From Marinobacter szutsaonensis (GTDB taxonomy: Bacteria > Pseudomonadota > Gammaproteobacteria > Pseudomonadales > Oleiphilaceae), in contig NZ_BAAAFC010000002.1 in the NCBI RefSeq assembly GCF_039523335.1, positions 310,001 to 374,000 of the forward strand: a DNA stretch of 64,000 bases. The letters run 5' to 3'. This document shows positions 1 to 8,894 of this stretch, piece after piece (within the stretch, counting starts at the first letter, position 1; each line of letters starts with the position of its first letter). The translations under genes were made by a program, and so were the position numbers. The notes under the pieces were generated by a model. The model was given only the letters and a program-made list of their open reading frames with translations. It was not told the origin of the DNA and did no database searches.

Positions 1-194
1 GCCTTACTGGGAATAACCCCGCTTGGTGGATTGCGCCGGCCAGGCTGTCGATTGTTTCTGTTCAGGAAACAGTATTCTTCTTTTCAATGGATTTATCGTA
101 TTAACGTGCTTATCTAGATTAACCCCTCCAATGAACGGGAGCTCCGCCGGGTTCCCTGTCTATCGGCTCTTATATCGCTGGATGGAGGCGGTTT

Positions 195-821
195 ATGAAC
201 ATACACGAAGCCCTGGACTGGCGGTATGCCGTCCGTGAATTCTCACCGGAAAAGCTGGATAACCAGGTCGTCGAGGAATTAATTGAGGCCACCCGAAAGA
301 GCGCGTCCTCCTACGGGTTGCAGCCCTACCAACTGGTGGTGATCGAATCTGAGTCAGTGAGGCGGGTGCTGCTGCCACATTCGTTTGGCCAGCAGAAGGT
401 GCTGGATTGTTCCCATCTGGTGGTGCTGGCAGCTCATACCGACGTCGGGGATCACACCGTTGACCGTTACATCGATCAGTACATGAAGGTCCGGGGCGTG
501 CCTTATGAGGACATTGCCGGATACGCCCGCCACATGAAGGAAGCGGTGGGGAGTAGAACGGATCAGGAGAAGCGTGAGTGGGCTCATCAGCAGGCGTATA
601 TAGCTCTCGGCACGCTGCTGGCAGTCGCCGCCGCACTGCGGATTGATAGCTGTCCTATGACAGGGTTCGACCATGCAGCTTATGACGAGGTGCTGGGCCT
701 GAATGAAATCGGACTTGAAACCTCTGCCATCGTGGCGCTTGGCCATCGCAGTCCGGCGGATGAACATGCCCGGTTGCCGAAAGTGCGCTTTGATGATGAG
801 GACATGGTGATCCGCATGTGA
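195..821 (+). CDS. Nitroreductase-family NAD(P)H-dependent oxidoreductase
   Basis: A 208-residue cytoplasmic flavoprotein of the NfsB/YfkO type, expected to bind FMN and reduce nitroaromatics, quinones or similar acceptors with NAD(P)H. The N-terminal stretch 'WRYAVREFSPEKL' is the family's phosphate-binding RxxxRxF-like signature, followed by 'SSYGLQPYQLVVI' (about residues 37-50). The length is normal for the family. The ATG is preceded by a good GGAGG Shine-Dalgarno 6 nt upstream. It is monocistronic, followed 92 bp later by an SMR pump gene. The physiological substrate cannot be read from the sequence. Confidence 0.85.
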   Translation: MNIHEALDWRYAVREFSPEKLDNQVVEELIEATRKSASSYGLQPYQLVVIESESVRRVLLPHSFGQQKVLDCSHLVVLAAHTDVGDHTVDRYIDQYMKVRGVPYEDIAGYARHMKEAVGSRTDQEKREWAHQQAYIALGTLLAVAAALRIDSCPMTGFDHAAYDEVLGLNEIGLETSAIVALGHRSPADEHARLPKVRFDDEDMVIRM

Positions 822-913
822 GGGGCCCCGCAAATCTCCCTATGCGGACAGGGGTAGGCAACTCTGAGCGTCTCAGCTAGAGTTCGGCTTTTTTCGCGAT
901 TGGGTTGTGACTG

Positions 914-1246
914 ATGAAAAGCTGGATTTTCCTGGGTATTGCAATCGTCGCCGAGGTGCTCGCAACGTCGGCACTGAAGGCCAGTGACGGGTTCACCAAA
1001 CTGGTGCCGAGCGTTCTGGTCGTCGGCGGCTACGCGATAGCATTCTATTTTCTGGCTCTCACGCTCAAGACAATTCCCGTGGGCATTGCCTATGCTGTAT
1101 GGGCCGGTCTGGGAATTCTTCTGGTGGCGCTGATTGGCTGGCTGGCGTTTGGCCAGCGGCTGGATCTGCCGGCGGTAATCGGGATGACGCTGATAGTTTC
1201 GGGAGTGCTCATTATCAGTCTGCTGTCAAAATCCAGTGCCCACTAA
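914..1246 (+). CDS. SMR-family drug/cation efflux protein (EmrE/SugE type)
   Basis: A 110-residue inner-membrane protein with four hydrophobic helices, the standard small multidrug resistance architecture. Glu14 lies in helix 1 ('[12 protein letters not shown]'), the proton- and substrate-binding acidic residue of EmrE. The segment '[16 protein letters not shown]' (about 55-70) is the conserved SMR signature. It should act as a dual-topology dimer exchanging protons for lipophilic or guanidinium-type cations. No second SMR partner or guanidine riboswitch is visible in the 92 bp upstream, so substrate class (Qac versus Gdx) is undecided. Confidence 0.9.
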   Translation: MKSWIFLGIAIVAEVLATSALKASDGFTKLVPSVLVVGGYAIAFYFLALTLKTIPVGIAYAVWAGLGILLVALIGWLAFGQRLDLPAVIGMTLIVSGVLIISLLSKSSAH

Positions 1247-1291
1247 TGCAATTAAACCGAAGGACCCGGTTGATGAGGTTCAGGTAGCCCC

Positions 1292-1522
1292 ATGAAAGAA
1301 GATGATCTGGATACATTGCTGGAAACGATTCCGGATGTGCGGGATGGCCTGACCCGTACCGAACGGATCATCCTGTATGTGCTGCACGAAACCCAGCGGG
1401 AGCTCAACGGCCGCAACGTGCCTACGGTAATGCTCTATGGCCGGGTGCTGGAGTATGTGAATATCAGTGAGCAGGAGCTCCACGTTTATCTGGACCGGCT
1501 GGGTGTCAAAGGAGACGGATAA
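1292..1522 (+). CDS. Small conserved hypothetical protein
   Basis: A 76-residue acidic soluble protein I do not recognise. It has no signal peptide, membrane segment or cysteine motif. The sequence is amphipathic ('RTERIILYVLHETQREL'), suggesting a small helical fold, perhaps a winged-helix-like module. The gene ends 2 nt before the TTG start of the following membrane protein, so the two are very probably translated from one message. Codon usage looks like its neighbours, supporting a real gene. Confidence 0.6.
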   Translation: MKEDDLDTLLETIPDVRDGLTRTERIILYVLHETQRELNGRNVPTVMLYGRVLEYVNISEQELHVYLDRLGVKGDG

Positions 1523-1524
1523 CC

Positions 1525-1875
1525 TTGGTTTACTACATCACGAAAGTGGCTGTGACTGCTGTCCTGGTGGTCCTCATTTCTGAAATCGCCAAGCGCAGCT
1601 CCGTCATTGGCGCCATTCTCGCTTCGGTCCCGCTGACCTCGGTCCTCGCCATGATCTGGCTGTATGTGGATACGGGGGATATTCAGAAGATCAGTGACCT
1701 GGCCTCCAGCATCTTCTGGCTGGTACTGCCGTCCCTGGCGCTGTTTATCGCTCTGCCCTTGTTGCTGGGCAAGGGCATGAATTTCTACCTGAGCCTGATT
1801 ATTTCGATTGGTATCACTGCGATTTGTTACCTGGTGATGGTGCTTGTATTAAAGCACTTCGGGATCAGTCATTAG
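1525..1875 (+). CDS. DUF3147 family membrane protein
   Basis: A 116-residue protein with four predicted transmembrane helices and the DUF3147 feel: 'KVAVTAVLVVLISEIAKRSS' followed by 'ILASVPLTSVLAMIWLY'. Function of the family is unknown. The start is TTG, chosen because GGAGACGG sits about 7 nt upstream and the helix begins immediately after. It is 2 nt downstream of the small ORF and its last 4 nt overlap the 3' end of the convergent mtfA-like gene. Confidence 0.7.
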   Translation: MVYYITKVAVTAVLVVLISEIAKRSSVIGAILASVPLTSVLAMIWLYVDTGDIQKISDLASSIFWLVLPSLALFIALPLLLGKGMNFYLSLIISIGITAICYLVMVLVLKHFGISH

Positions 1876-2693
1876 CCCGGATTGAGCGGGTCGAATCGGT
1901 AGTAGTCCTTTAGGGCCTTGAACACTTTTGGCTGCTCGTGCCGCAAGTGCGCCGGCTGCTGGAAGAACGCTTCGGTCAGCACCGCGAAGAATTCCGCCGG
2001 CTCGGTGGCGCCATAAGGATCGAGCCAGGGCTTGTGGTGGTGCTCGATGGTGTTTTGCAGGTGTTCGTAGGCTTCCGTCATGGTCTGCTGCCAATGGCTC
2101 GCCTGCTCGCCGCTGAGCGGAGGTGCGCCGTCGGCGGAGCCGTCCAGGTAATCCAGCTGGTGGGCGAACTCGTGGAGGATCACGTTATGGGGGCTGTGGG
2201 AATCGTTGGCGGCATGCTCGCATTCGCTCCAGGCCAGTACCACCTGCCCGTGGCTGGAGGCCTCGCCCGCCCGCACTTCCTCACCTTCGTGAACGATCAT
2301 GCCGTGTTCCCAGGCGTGCTGTACGCGGTAGACATCCGGGTACACCAGGATGCTGCGGATATCGTCATAGTGGGAGAAGGAGCGTCCGAGCAGCAGGAGG
2401 CAGGCGTGGCCGGCAATGGTCAGTCGAACGCGCTCGTCCACTTCAAAACCGTCGCAGCCGTAAAAGTCTTTCTCCGACAGGAAAAGCTGAACCAGGCTTT
2501 CCAGAATTTCTTTTTGTGGTTTCGGCAACCGGCGGTAGAAGGGTACCTGCTGCTCAAGCACTGGGCGCCACTGTTCAGGAAAAGGCTCGCTGAGCTCCCG
2601 TTTGCGGCGCCAGGTCCGGTAGAAAAACAGGTAGAACACCGAGACCGAAATCACGATGACCGCAAAAACGGCAAATACGAGGGGGGATGACAT
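1872..2693 (-). CDS. mtfA: MtfA-family zinc metallopeptidase
   Basis: A 273-residue M90-family peptidase. In E. coli MtfA binds the Mlc repressor and so affects glucose PTS expression, and it has aminopeptidase activity. The zinc motif HEFAH is visible at residues 174-178 (H174, E175, H178), with the downstream glutamate in 'EPAEFFAVLTEAFF' (about 230-243) as likely third ligand. Unlike cytosolic E. coli MtfA, this protein starts with a hydrophobic helix (residues 4-25) and so is probably membrane-anchored, as is common in Pseudomonas-type homologues. It is convergent with the DUF3147 gene. Confidence 0.85.
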   Translation of the reverse strand: MSSPLVFAVFAVIVISVSVFYLFFYRTWRRKRELSEPFPEQWRPVLEQQVPFYRRLPKPQKEILESLVQLFLSEKDFYGCDGFEVDERVRLTIAGHACLLLLGRSFSHYDDIRSILVYPDVYRVQHAWEHGMIVHEGEEVRAGEASSHGQVVLAWSECEHAANDSHSPHNVILHEFAHQLDYLDGSADGAPPLSGEQASHWQQTMTEAYEHLQNTIEHHHKPWLDPYGATEPAEFFAVLTEAFFQQPAHLRHEQPKVFKALKDYYRFDPLNPG

Positions 2694-2944
2694 ACTGCTC
2701 CTGCCGGATGGGCGTCAACTCAATTCTGATCATACCCTAAAGCCTCAAGGCTTGCTGAAACTGCTGGGCGGTGACCGCCCCTCAGTCCCCGATCAGACCT
2801 GCTCGATCAATACCGGAACAGGCCGGCATGCGCTGCTGGAGGCTCCGGCACTGCCTTTGTTGCCAGTTGGCTTCATGACAGGTTGGCTTTGTGGCGGGGT
2901 GCGCTTATGCTCATCACACATATTTCTCATCCGGGAGCTGTTAT

Positions 2945-3400
2945 ATGAGTCTGGCTATTGCTTTGCACGTCCTTTCCGCCGTTATCTGGGTCGGTGGCAT
3001 GTTTTTCGCCTACATGGCCATGCGGCCGGCGGTAGTCGAGGTGATCGAGGCGTCCCAGCGTGGTGTGCTCTGGTGCCATACCCTGTCCCGATTCTTCAAG
3101 TGGGTATGGGCGGCGGTGATCCTGTTGCTGGTGACCGGTTACTGGATGGTCTTCAGCGTGTTTGGTGGCATGGCCGGTGCCGGCTGGCATATCCACGCCA
3201 TGCAGGGGCTGGGGATTGTGATGATTCTTTTGTACTTTCACGTGTATTTCGCGCCTTTTCGGCGGCTCAAGCAGGCTGTTGCCAACAAGAATCCCCAGGA
3301 AGGCGGACGCCAGGTGGGGCAGATCCGCAAGCTGGTGGGTACCAACCTGATCCTGGGCTTGATTGTGGTGGCGATCGGTGCCGGTGGCCGGTATCTCTGA
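2945..3400 (+). CDS. CopD-like integral membrane protein
   Basis: A 151-residue protein with four transmembrane helices and the pattern 'ALHVLSAVIWVGGMFFAYM' in helix 1, typical of the CopD/HemJ-like family of small membrane proteins. Conserved His residues (H8 in helix 1 and 'AGWHIHAMQGLG' in the middle) could bind heme or copper. The ATG after GGGAGCTGTTAT is preferred over longer in-frame extensions, which would add unlikely non-hydrophobic sequence. It lies 32 bp upstream of a MaoC gene. No specific function is assigned. Confidence 0.75.
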   Translation: MSLAIALHVLSAVIWVGGMFFAYMAMRPAVVEVIEASQRGVLWCHTLSRFFKWVWAAVILLLVTGYWMVFSVFGGMAGAGWHIHAMQGLGIVMILLYFHVYFAPFRRLKQAVANKNPQEGGRQVGQIRKLVGTNLILGLIVVAIGAGGRYL

Positions 3401-3432
3401 GTCAGGCTGCTGTTCATCGGGGATCCGGATTC

Positions 3433-3897
3433 ATGTCACCTATACGCGAGAAGGCCATTGCTGGTCTGAAAGCCGGCGACTCCTTTACCATCACCCGCAC
3501 CTTCACCGAAGACGAAACCCTGGCATTCGGTGAAATCAGCCGGGACCACAACCCGGTGCACTACGATGATCGCTTTGCCGGGGAGAAGAACCTGCAGGGC
3601 CGCATTTGCCACGGCTTGCTGGTGGGCGGAATGATTACCGAGGTGGGCGGTCAGATCGGCTGGCTCGCCTCCGGAATGAATTTCCGGTTCCGCCGGCCGG
3701 TGTACTTTGGGGATACCATCGCCTGCGTGTTCACGATCACCGAGGTGGACGATCGGAACCGGGCGAGGGCAGAGGCGGTATTGTCGAATCAGCATGGCGA
3801 AACGGTGATCGAAGCCTGGCTGACCGGTGTACTGCCCGGCGAGCCGGAGCGGCAGATCATGGCGCAGACCGCTGGCGTTTCTGATCAGACGTTCTAG
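3433..3897 (+). CDS. MaoC-like hot-dog dehydratase
   Basis: A 154-residue single hot-dog domain enzyme of the (R)-specific enoyl-CoA hydratase (PhaJ) type. The hydratase signature 'SRDHNPVHYDD' gives the catalytic pair Asp38 and His43, followed by 'GRICHGLLVGGMITEV'. It should hydrate trans-2-enoyl-CoA to (R)-3-hydroxyacyl-CoA, linking beta-oxidation to polyester or lipid synthesis, though the chain-length range is unknown. The ATG at 3433 is chosen because an upstream extension of the open frame runs through the CopD-like gene and is not coding. Confidence 0.85.
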   Translation: MSPIREKAIAGLKAGDSFTITRTFTEDETLAFGEISRDHNPVHYDDRFAGEKNLQGRICHGLLVGGMITEVGGQIGWLASGMNFRFRRPVYFGDTIACVFTITEVDDRNRARAEAVLSNQHGETVIEAWLTGVLPGEPERQIMAQTAGVSDQTF

Positions 3898-3954
3898 AAT
3901 TTGGGGAAGGTCCGGCACCCGGGATTGGAAGCCGGCCAAACGCAGGATGCGCCA

Positions 3955-4581
3955 ATGAAACTGTTCATTGTGGACGACCATCAACTCTTTATTGATGGTA
4001 TGCGACACCTGCTGGGTCACCTGGACGGTGTGAGTGTCATTGAAGAATGCAATCGGGCTGAGGAGGCAATCGAGAGGCTTGGGGCAGAAGACAGTTTTGA
4101 CCTGGTTCTGATCGATCTCGGCATGCCAGGCATGGATGGTCTGGCCATTCTCCAGAGGCTCAGGGAAACCGGATCCGGCACCCCGGTGGTTGTGGTTTCC
4201 GCCGAAGAGGACATCGCCCGTATCAAAAATGCGCTTGAGCTGGGGGCCTTGGGGTACATTCCGAAGGAGCAGAGCGGGATCGACATGCTCCATGCGGTGA
4301 AGCAGGTGTTATCCGGCGAGATCTACGTGCCCGAACTGGTTCGGGAACGCCTCAGTCTGTACCAGTCCCGCCGGCATCCAGAGCACGGCGCCCTGACCCG
4401 ACGCCAGATGGATGTGCTCGAACTTGTCGCCAAGGGCTATTCCAATAAGCAGATCGCGTCCGCACTGTTTGTGGCCGAACATACGGTCAAAGTTCACATC
4501 GCCGCCATTCTCAAAGCGCTCAACGCCACCAATCGGACCGAATGTGTGCATAAGGCCCGGAGCCTGAGCCTGCTGGATTAA
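3955..4581 (+). CDS. NarL/FixJ-type response regulator
   Basis: A 208-residue two-domain regulator. The N-terminal receiver has acidic residues D7/D8, phospho-acceptor Asp54 ('VLIDLGMPGMDG') and Lys104 ('GYIPKEQ'). The C-terminal LuxR helix-turn-helix contains 'LTRRQMDVLELVAKGYSNKQ' followed by the recognition region 'VAEHTVKVHIAAILKAL'. The ATG at 3955 follows an AGGA ribosome site and begins exactly at the receiver fold. Its stop codon overlaps by 3 nt the stop of the convergent hybrid kinase gene, making that kinase the obvious partner. The layout recalls the ErbR/AgmR-type regulators of Pseudomonas, but the target genes are not evident. Confidence 0.9.
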   Translation: MKLFIVDDHQLFIDGMRHLLGHLDGVSVIEECNRAEEAIERLGAEDSFDLVLIDLGMPGMDGLAILQRLRETGSGTPVVVVSAEEDIARIKNALELGALGYIPKEQSGIDMLHAVKQVLSGEIYVPELVRERLSLYQSRRHPEHGALTRRQMDVLELVAKGYSNKQIASALFVAEHTVKVHIAAILKALNATNRTECVHKARSLSLLD

Positions 4582-6326
4582 TCCGCACTGGCAATACTGG
4601 TGAGCTGGCGCTGTATCAGGCTTCTGAGCCGGGCCGGGCTGACTGGTTTGTGAATCATCCGGAGGCCACTCCTTTCGACCTCCCGCAACTGCCGGGAACT
4701 GGTGGTCCCGGTGATGATGATGCCCGGCAGGTCGGGCCCGTAGCGTTTCCTGAGGCTGCCGATGACCTCAACCCCGTTTTGTGATCCCTCCAGGCTGAAA
4801 TCCGACAGTACCAGGTCTGGTCGCCCGTGGGTTTTTCCCAGGGCTTCGGGCAGGGAAGACGCGGCGGTAACGTTGAAATTCCATCGCCGGAGCAAAGTTT
4901 CCATGGCGTTGAGGACATTAAGGTCGTCATCTATGACCAGGATGTGATGGCCTGCGGCCTGCCAGACCGGCTCCGGAGCTTTATCTTCCCGATGCCTGAT
5001 CCGGGTTGGATCACCAGCCGGAAGGGTTAGGCTGAAGACTGACCCTCTGCCCTCGCTGGAGCGCAGGGCCAGGGGCAGTCCCATCAGCTCGCAGAGTTTG
5101 TGGACGATGGCCAGGCCGAACCCGAGGCCCTTTTCTCTCTCATCCTCATGGGGCGAGGGGTGTGCCTGTTCGAATTCCACGAAGACCCGGTCCCGTGCCT
5201 CCCGGGGAATACCGATGCCGGTATCCCATACCTGCACAAGCACGGATTCCTGCCTGGGCCGGGCGCTGATGAGAATGCCGCCCGAGCGGGTATACCGGAT
5301 GGCGTTGGCAATCAGGTTGCGCATGACGCGTTCGAGGAGTGTTCGGTCCACCTTCACCACGGCCGGTCGGGTATGGAGTCTGAGGATCAGGTTCTTCTGT
5401 TCGGCCTTTTCCTGGAACTCTTCTTTCAGCTGAACGAGAAAGAATTCGATGTCAAAATCCACGGGTTCCGGCTGGATAATATTGGCGTCGAGCCGGGATA
5501 TGTCGAACAGGGCATCAAACATTCTGCGCATGGTATCCAGGGATGCATCGATCCGGCCGAGAATGCGTTGTTCTTCCTGGGGGCTGCTGGCGCCCTTGAG
5601 CGCATCGAAGAACAGGGAGAGCGCATGCAGAGGCTGCCGGAAATCATGGCTCGCTGTTGCCAGAGTGCGGGACTTTGCCCGGATCGCGGTCTGCAGTTCA
5701 TGGGAGCGCTGGCGGAGCTGGTCCGCAAGACCGGCCGTTTCAAAGCGAAGGTGCATTTCCGAACGCACAATGGAGTTGAGCTTTTTGGCAAAAGTGTAGG
5801 ATGCCAGAATCGCGAATGCGACCATCATCGCCAGGGCGAACCAGGCGACCTCGCCGAGGCTGATAAAGTGTGCCACCAGAGCGCCCTTGATGGGCATGCC
5901 GTAGCTGTAATAGAGGGGAAGCCAATGGGTGCCGGCAGAAATGGAGCCAATGCCCAGGATCAGTGCCAGGGTGATCATGAACACCTGGTGCGGCACGGAC
6001 CCGGTGCTGGCAAACAGAAAAACCGCGATTGCCCACAGGGCTCCCAGGTAGATCTGTAACATAAGGAGTTTACGATGCCAGGGCTGGGCACTGGCTTGGG
6101 TGACAAGCTGTTTCTGGTAGGCAGTCGTGAGCAGATAGCGGGTGCCAATGCCTGCGAGAACGAGAGCGAACCATCCTGAAAGCAATACCCGGTCCACCTG
6201 GTTCCACAGGACCAGAACGACGGTCAGGGGAACCAGGATGGTTATGGCGGCCCACTCTCGCATCTTGCTGAAGTGAGGGGCCAGTGCTTCGAACGTGATG
6301 CGTTGCTCGATCTCCGTGGCATTCAT
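4578..6326 (-). CDS. Hybrid sensor histidine kinase with C-terminal receiver
   Basis: A 582-residue protein: an N-terminal membrane region of about six helices (25-185) without a recognisable periplasmic sensor domain, a short coiled segment (190-220), an HisKA domain with the H-box 'ATASHDFRQPLHAL' (His227), a HATPase domain ('LIANAIRYTRSGG', 'DTGIGIPREARD', 'GLGFGLAIVHKL') and a C-terminal receiver ('ILVIDDDLNVL', phospho-site in 'LVLSDFSLEG', lysine in 'MIHKPVSP'). It probably senses a membrane or intracellular cue and relays phosphate to its own receiver and to the adjacent LuxR-type regulator. The tail-to-tail stop overlap is noted under findings. Confidence 0.9.
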   Translation of the reverse strand: MNATEIEQRITFEALAPHFSKMREWAAITILVPLTVVLVLWNQVDRVLLSGWFALVLAGIGTRYLLTTAYQKQLVTQASAQPWHRKLLMLQIYLGALWAIAVFLFASTGSVPHQVFMITLALILGIGSISAGTHWLPLYYSYGMPIKGALVAHFISLGEVAWFALAMMVAFAILASYTFAKKLNSIVRSEMHLRFETAGLADQLRQRSHELQTAIRAKSRTLATASHDFRQPLHALSLFFDALKGASSPQEEQRILGRIDASLDTMRRMFDALFDISRLDANIIQPEPVDFDIEFFLVQLKEEFQEKAEQKNLILRLHTRPAVVKVDRTLLERVMRNLIANAIRYTRSGGILISARPRQESVLVQVWDTGIGIPREARDRVFVEFEQAHPSPHEDEREKGLGFGLAIVHKLCELMGLPLALRSSEGRGSVFSLTLPAGDPTRIRHREDKAPEPVWQAAGHHILVIDDDLNVLNAMETLLRRWNFNVTAASSLPEALGKTHGRPDLVLSDFSLEGSQNGVEVIGSLRKRYGPDLPGIIITGTTSSRQLREVERSGLRMIHKPVSPARLRSLIQRQLTSIASAD

Positions 6327-6336
6327 GGGTGGTCGG

Positions 6337-6840
6337 TTACCTCAGCGCCTGTATGGTTCGCTGGTCTGCCTGGTGTCGTTCCACGAGAACCGAGAAGGTT
6401 TGCGGACGACACTGAACCCACCAGGAACCGACAAAAGGCCTCTGGCGGTGCGGATGTGCCACTTCGCGACCGGTGTTAACGAATCCCCAGTTGGTTGCTT
6501 CATCCAGAAGCATGGCCCGTTGTCCGGAGAAAGCAAATGGCTGGGTTCTGGCGGGGCCACCCTGGGGATCGCCGGATTTCATGTTGCCGCAGACCACCAT
6601 GCCTCCGTCCGGGCCCGCGCCGGCAACGCCGTAGACGTTGAAAAACTCGACGTCTCCGGCATCCGCCAACAGTTCGGCGACAGAGTTGGTGGCGGTGGCT
6701 TCCTGCTCGGAAGAGAGGATCACCAGCAGTGATTCCGAAGTATCGGAAGCCGGTGGGTCCAGTGATGCATAGCGCTGGGTATCGGTGCTCGCACAGCCGG
6801 TGATAGCGGCAAGCGCGAGCAGTATGGGTAAGGTTTTCAT
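6337..6840 (-). CDS. Hypothetical lipoprotein
   Basis: A 167-residue exported protein. The ATG at 6840 follows GGAG and opens a lipoprotein signal peptide with lipobox 'LAAITGC' (lipidated Cys16). The mature part has no family I recognise. It contains 'VAGAGPDGGMVVCGNMKSGD', a second cysteine pattern and a Trp-rich stretch 'VGSWWVQCRP'. It lies 10 bp downstream of (and in the same direction as) the start of the hybrid kinase gene, so the two could be co-transcribed. That would make a link to kinase sensing possible, but this is inference only. Confidence 0.7.
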   Translation of the reverse strand: MKTLPILLALAAITGCASTDTQRYASLDPPASDTSESLLVILSSEQEATATNSVAELLADAGDVEFFNVYGVAGAGPDGGMVVCGNMKSGDPQGGPARTQPFAFSGQRAMLLDEATNWGFVNTGREVAHPHRQRPFVGSWWVQCRPQTFSVLVERHQADQRTIQALR

Positions 6841-7031
6841 TGTGATCTCCGCTATTCCCTGTTCGGGCTCTGGTTGAGCCGTCTCCCGGAACTGAGATGA
6901 GCTCCGGATCCTTGCGTGAAGCTGCAATGAGCGTCACATTTCAAGTATTGGGAATCGATAGCGGTTCTTGTATTACTCAAAAGAGCTAATTTCATGGCCC
7001 GGAACGAACAGACACGGAAAGTCCTGTAACC

Positions 7032-7865
7032 ATGATCATCCACGTACTGAGCACTCTGATCTTTCTCGTCCTGTGCGGACTGTTTGCCCGCCGGTGGGCA
7101 GACCGCAAGGCAGACCTCCGGATCATGGAGTCACTGGTCCGGAACCAGCCGCGGGATCCCGCCCGGTTTGATCCGGCCATGGTCGAACACCTGCCGGAAC
7201 CGGCACGGCGTTACTTGCTTTACACCATCGCCCCCGAAACGCCGCTCTACTCTGTGGCAACGCTTTCCATGCAGGGAAAATTCGGCATGGGAGATCGGGA
7301 CAAGCCAAATTACCTGGCGATGTCGGCCCGGCAGACTCTGGCGGCGCCGGTCGGTTTCATCTGGAGTATGAGTGCCCGGCGCGGCTGGATCCGGATCTCC
7401 GGTTCGGACACCGCGCGCTGGACACGATTCTGGTTAATGGGTCTGCTGCCGGTGGCCCGCATGGGAGGTACGAAGGATCACGCCCGTTCGGCGTTCGGGC
7501 GGTACGTGGCAGAAGCCGTGTTCTGGACGCCCGCGGCGCTGTTGCCGGGGCCGAACGTGCACTGGGAACTGGTGGATGTGAACGTCGCCCGGGTAACGCT
7601 GCGCGATAACGGGTTATCCCAGTCGGTGGATGTGACGGTGGCAGAGGATGGCCAACCGCTTCAGGTGCATTTTGACCGCTGGAGCAATGCCAATCCTGAA
7701 AAGGAGTACCGCTGGCAGCCTTTTGGCGGCTATCTCTCCGAATTTCGGGAAGTAGAGGGCTTCCGGTTGCCGATGCACGTGGAGGCCGGGAACCATTTCG
7801 GAACGGAACGCTATTTTCCGTTCTTTGTGGTGGATGTAACGGAGATCGCCTTTCCCCATGACTGA
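7032..7865 (+). CDS. Conserved hypothetical protein (DUF6544/DUF6920-like)
   Basis: A 277-residue protein with one N-terminal hydrophobic helix (residues 3-20) and a long soluble region. The core 'LPEPARRYLLYTI' and 'RWTRFWLMGLLP' match my memory of DUF6544/DUF6920 proteins, which have no known function. The C-terminal half is beta-rich ('GYLSEFREVEGFRLPMHVEA'), resembling lipocalin- or LolA-like substrate-binding sheets. It is divergent from the upstream lipoprotein with a 191-bp shared intergenic region. Family assignment is from memory and should be treated as tentative. Confidence 0.6.
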   Translation: MIIHVLSTLIFLVLCGLFARRWADRKADLRIMESLVRNQPRDPARFDPAMVEHLPEPARRYLLYTIAPETPLYSVATLSMQGKFGMGDRDKPNYLAMSARQTLAAPVGFIWSMSARRGWIRISGSDTARWTRFWLMGLLPVARMGGTKDHARSAFGRYVAEAVFWTPAALLPGPNVHWELVDVNVARVTLRDNGLSQSVDVTVAEDGQPLQVHFDRWSNANPEKEYRWQPFGGYLSEFREVEGFRLPMHVEAGNHFGTERYFPFFVVDVTEIAFPHD

Positions 7866-7902
7866 AAGTACAGATCGCACGGGCAAGCTGCGGGGCGGAC
7901 CA

Positions 7903-8322
7903 TCAACGGACCACAAACACCGAGATATCACTGTGCTTGACGATATTCGCACCATTGGAGCGCAGCAGGTGCAGCTTGTCACCGATGCCCGGCGGGTGTG
8001 AGGCCATAATCACCAGGTCTGCACCCGTGTCCTTGATGGCATCCAGCAGCTTGTCGTCCAGCTCGACAGCAGTGTCTACCGACTCCAGCACTTCCGCGTC
8101 GGTTTTGATGCCGTGGGCCTTGCCCTGTTCTTCGGCAAATTCCTTCATCTTGGCGCGAAGCTCGTCCGGATTGTGGGCGGCGGCCCCGGGCGTGCTGTTG
8201 GTGACGGTGACATAGCAGAGGGTGGCGTTGTAATGCTTGGCCATGTCGATGGCAGTGTTCAGAGCCTTGGGCATTTTGTCCAGGTGGGACAGGTCTATCG
8301 GAACCAGGATTTTGTGATACAT
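7903..8322 (-). CDS. Universal stress protein (UspA family)
   Basis: A 139-residue single Usp domain beginning 'YHKILVPIDLSHLDKM'. The C-terminal nucleotide-binding loop is 'MASHPPGIGDKLHLLRSNGA': the usual G-x2-G-x9-G-S/T ends in G-A here, so ATP binding may be weaker than in UspFG-type proteins. The ATG at 8322 is preceded by GGAG, and longer in-frame extensions lack support. It is monocistronic and convergent with the upstream DUF6544-like gene. Such proteins usually rise on starvation or oxidative stress. Confidence 0.85.
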   Translation of the reverse strand: MYHKILVPIDLSHLDKMPKALNTAIDMAKHYNATLCYVTVTNSTPGAAAHNPDELRAKMKEFAEEQGKAHGIKTDAEVLESVDTAVELDDKLLDAIKDTGADLVIMASHPPGIGDKLHLLRSNGANIVKHSDISVFVVR

Positions 8323-8482
8323 GGCGGTACTCCTCTTTGAGGGAGGAAATGAACGATGTGTTCCATACTTCAAGGGTGGCACTGAATGGCGGCTGGTGCC
8401 AACCTCAGTGGCGCAGACTTGATTCCAGACAAGTTTTAGCGGATCCCGCCACTTGAACAGTGTTTCACAGGAGGCAAGAACG

Positions 8483-8815
8483 ATGAAGTATATTTTCGAA
8501 GTGCGAGTGCAGGAAGGACACACCGCGGAGGAGTACGCCGACGCCTGGGTACGGGCCAGTGAGCTGATCCAGAAAGCGCCGGGTGCCCGCGGTACCATGC
8601 TTCATCGGAAGATTGGCGAGCCGAACACCCTGATTGCCATCGCATCCTGGGACAGCAAGGAAGCGCGGGATGCCATGGAATCCGACAAGGACCCTCGGAT
8701 AACGGAAATCATCCGCAGCGCGGCCCCCTTTGTGGAGATCACGCCACTGGGCGAGTTCGAGGAACCGGAGTGGGTGGTGATGCCTCCGGACTCCGGGCAG
8801 GAATGGGGGATGTGA
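8483..8815 (+). CDS. Antibiotic biosynthesis monooxygenase-like (ABM) protein
   Basis: A 110-residue ferredoxin-like alpha/beta protein of the dimeric ABM superfamily. It begins '[20 protein letters not shown]', with the family's central '[15 protein letters not shown]' strand-helix. These proteins act as cofactor-independent oxygenases or heme/quinone-binding proteins. The catalytic residues vary, so activity cannot be called. The ATG at 8483 follows AGGAGG. It lies 79 bp upstream of the semialdehyde dehydrogenase in the same direction. Confidence 0.65.
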   Translation: MKYIFEVRVQEGHTAEEYADAWVRASELIQKAPGARGTMLHRKIGEPNTLIAIASWDSKEARDAMESDKDPRITEIIRSAAPFVEITPLGEFEEPEWVVMPPDSGQEWGM

Positions 8816-8894
8816 ACGACAGCTGAACCGGCGAGGAACGATCAGGTGGTCTATATTTATCCGACGCCCTGTATCGTTCATCCGGAGGTCAGTC

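Noticed and set aside
914-1246. Guanidine riboswitch ahead of the SMR gene
   Set aside because: The 92 bp upstream show no recognisable guanidine aptamer, so no riboswitch is called.
2656-3432. N-terminal extension of the MaoC frame back to 2656
   Set aside because: It runs across the CopD-like gene in another frame and has no family features. The hot-dog fold begins at the ATG at 3433.
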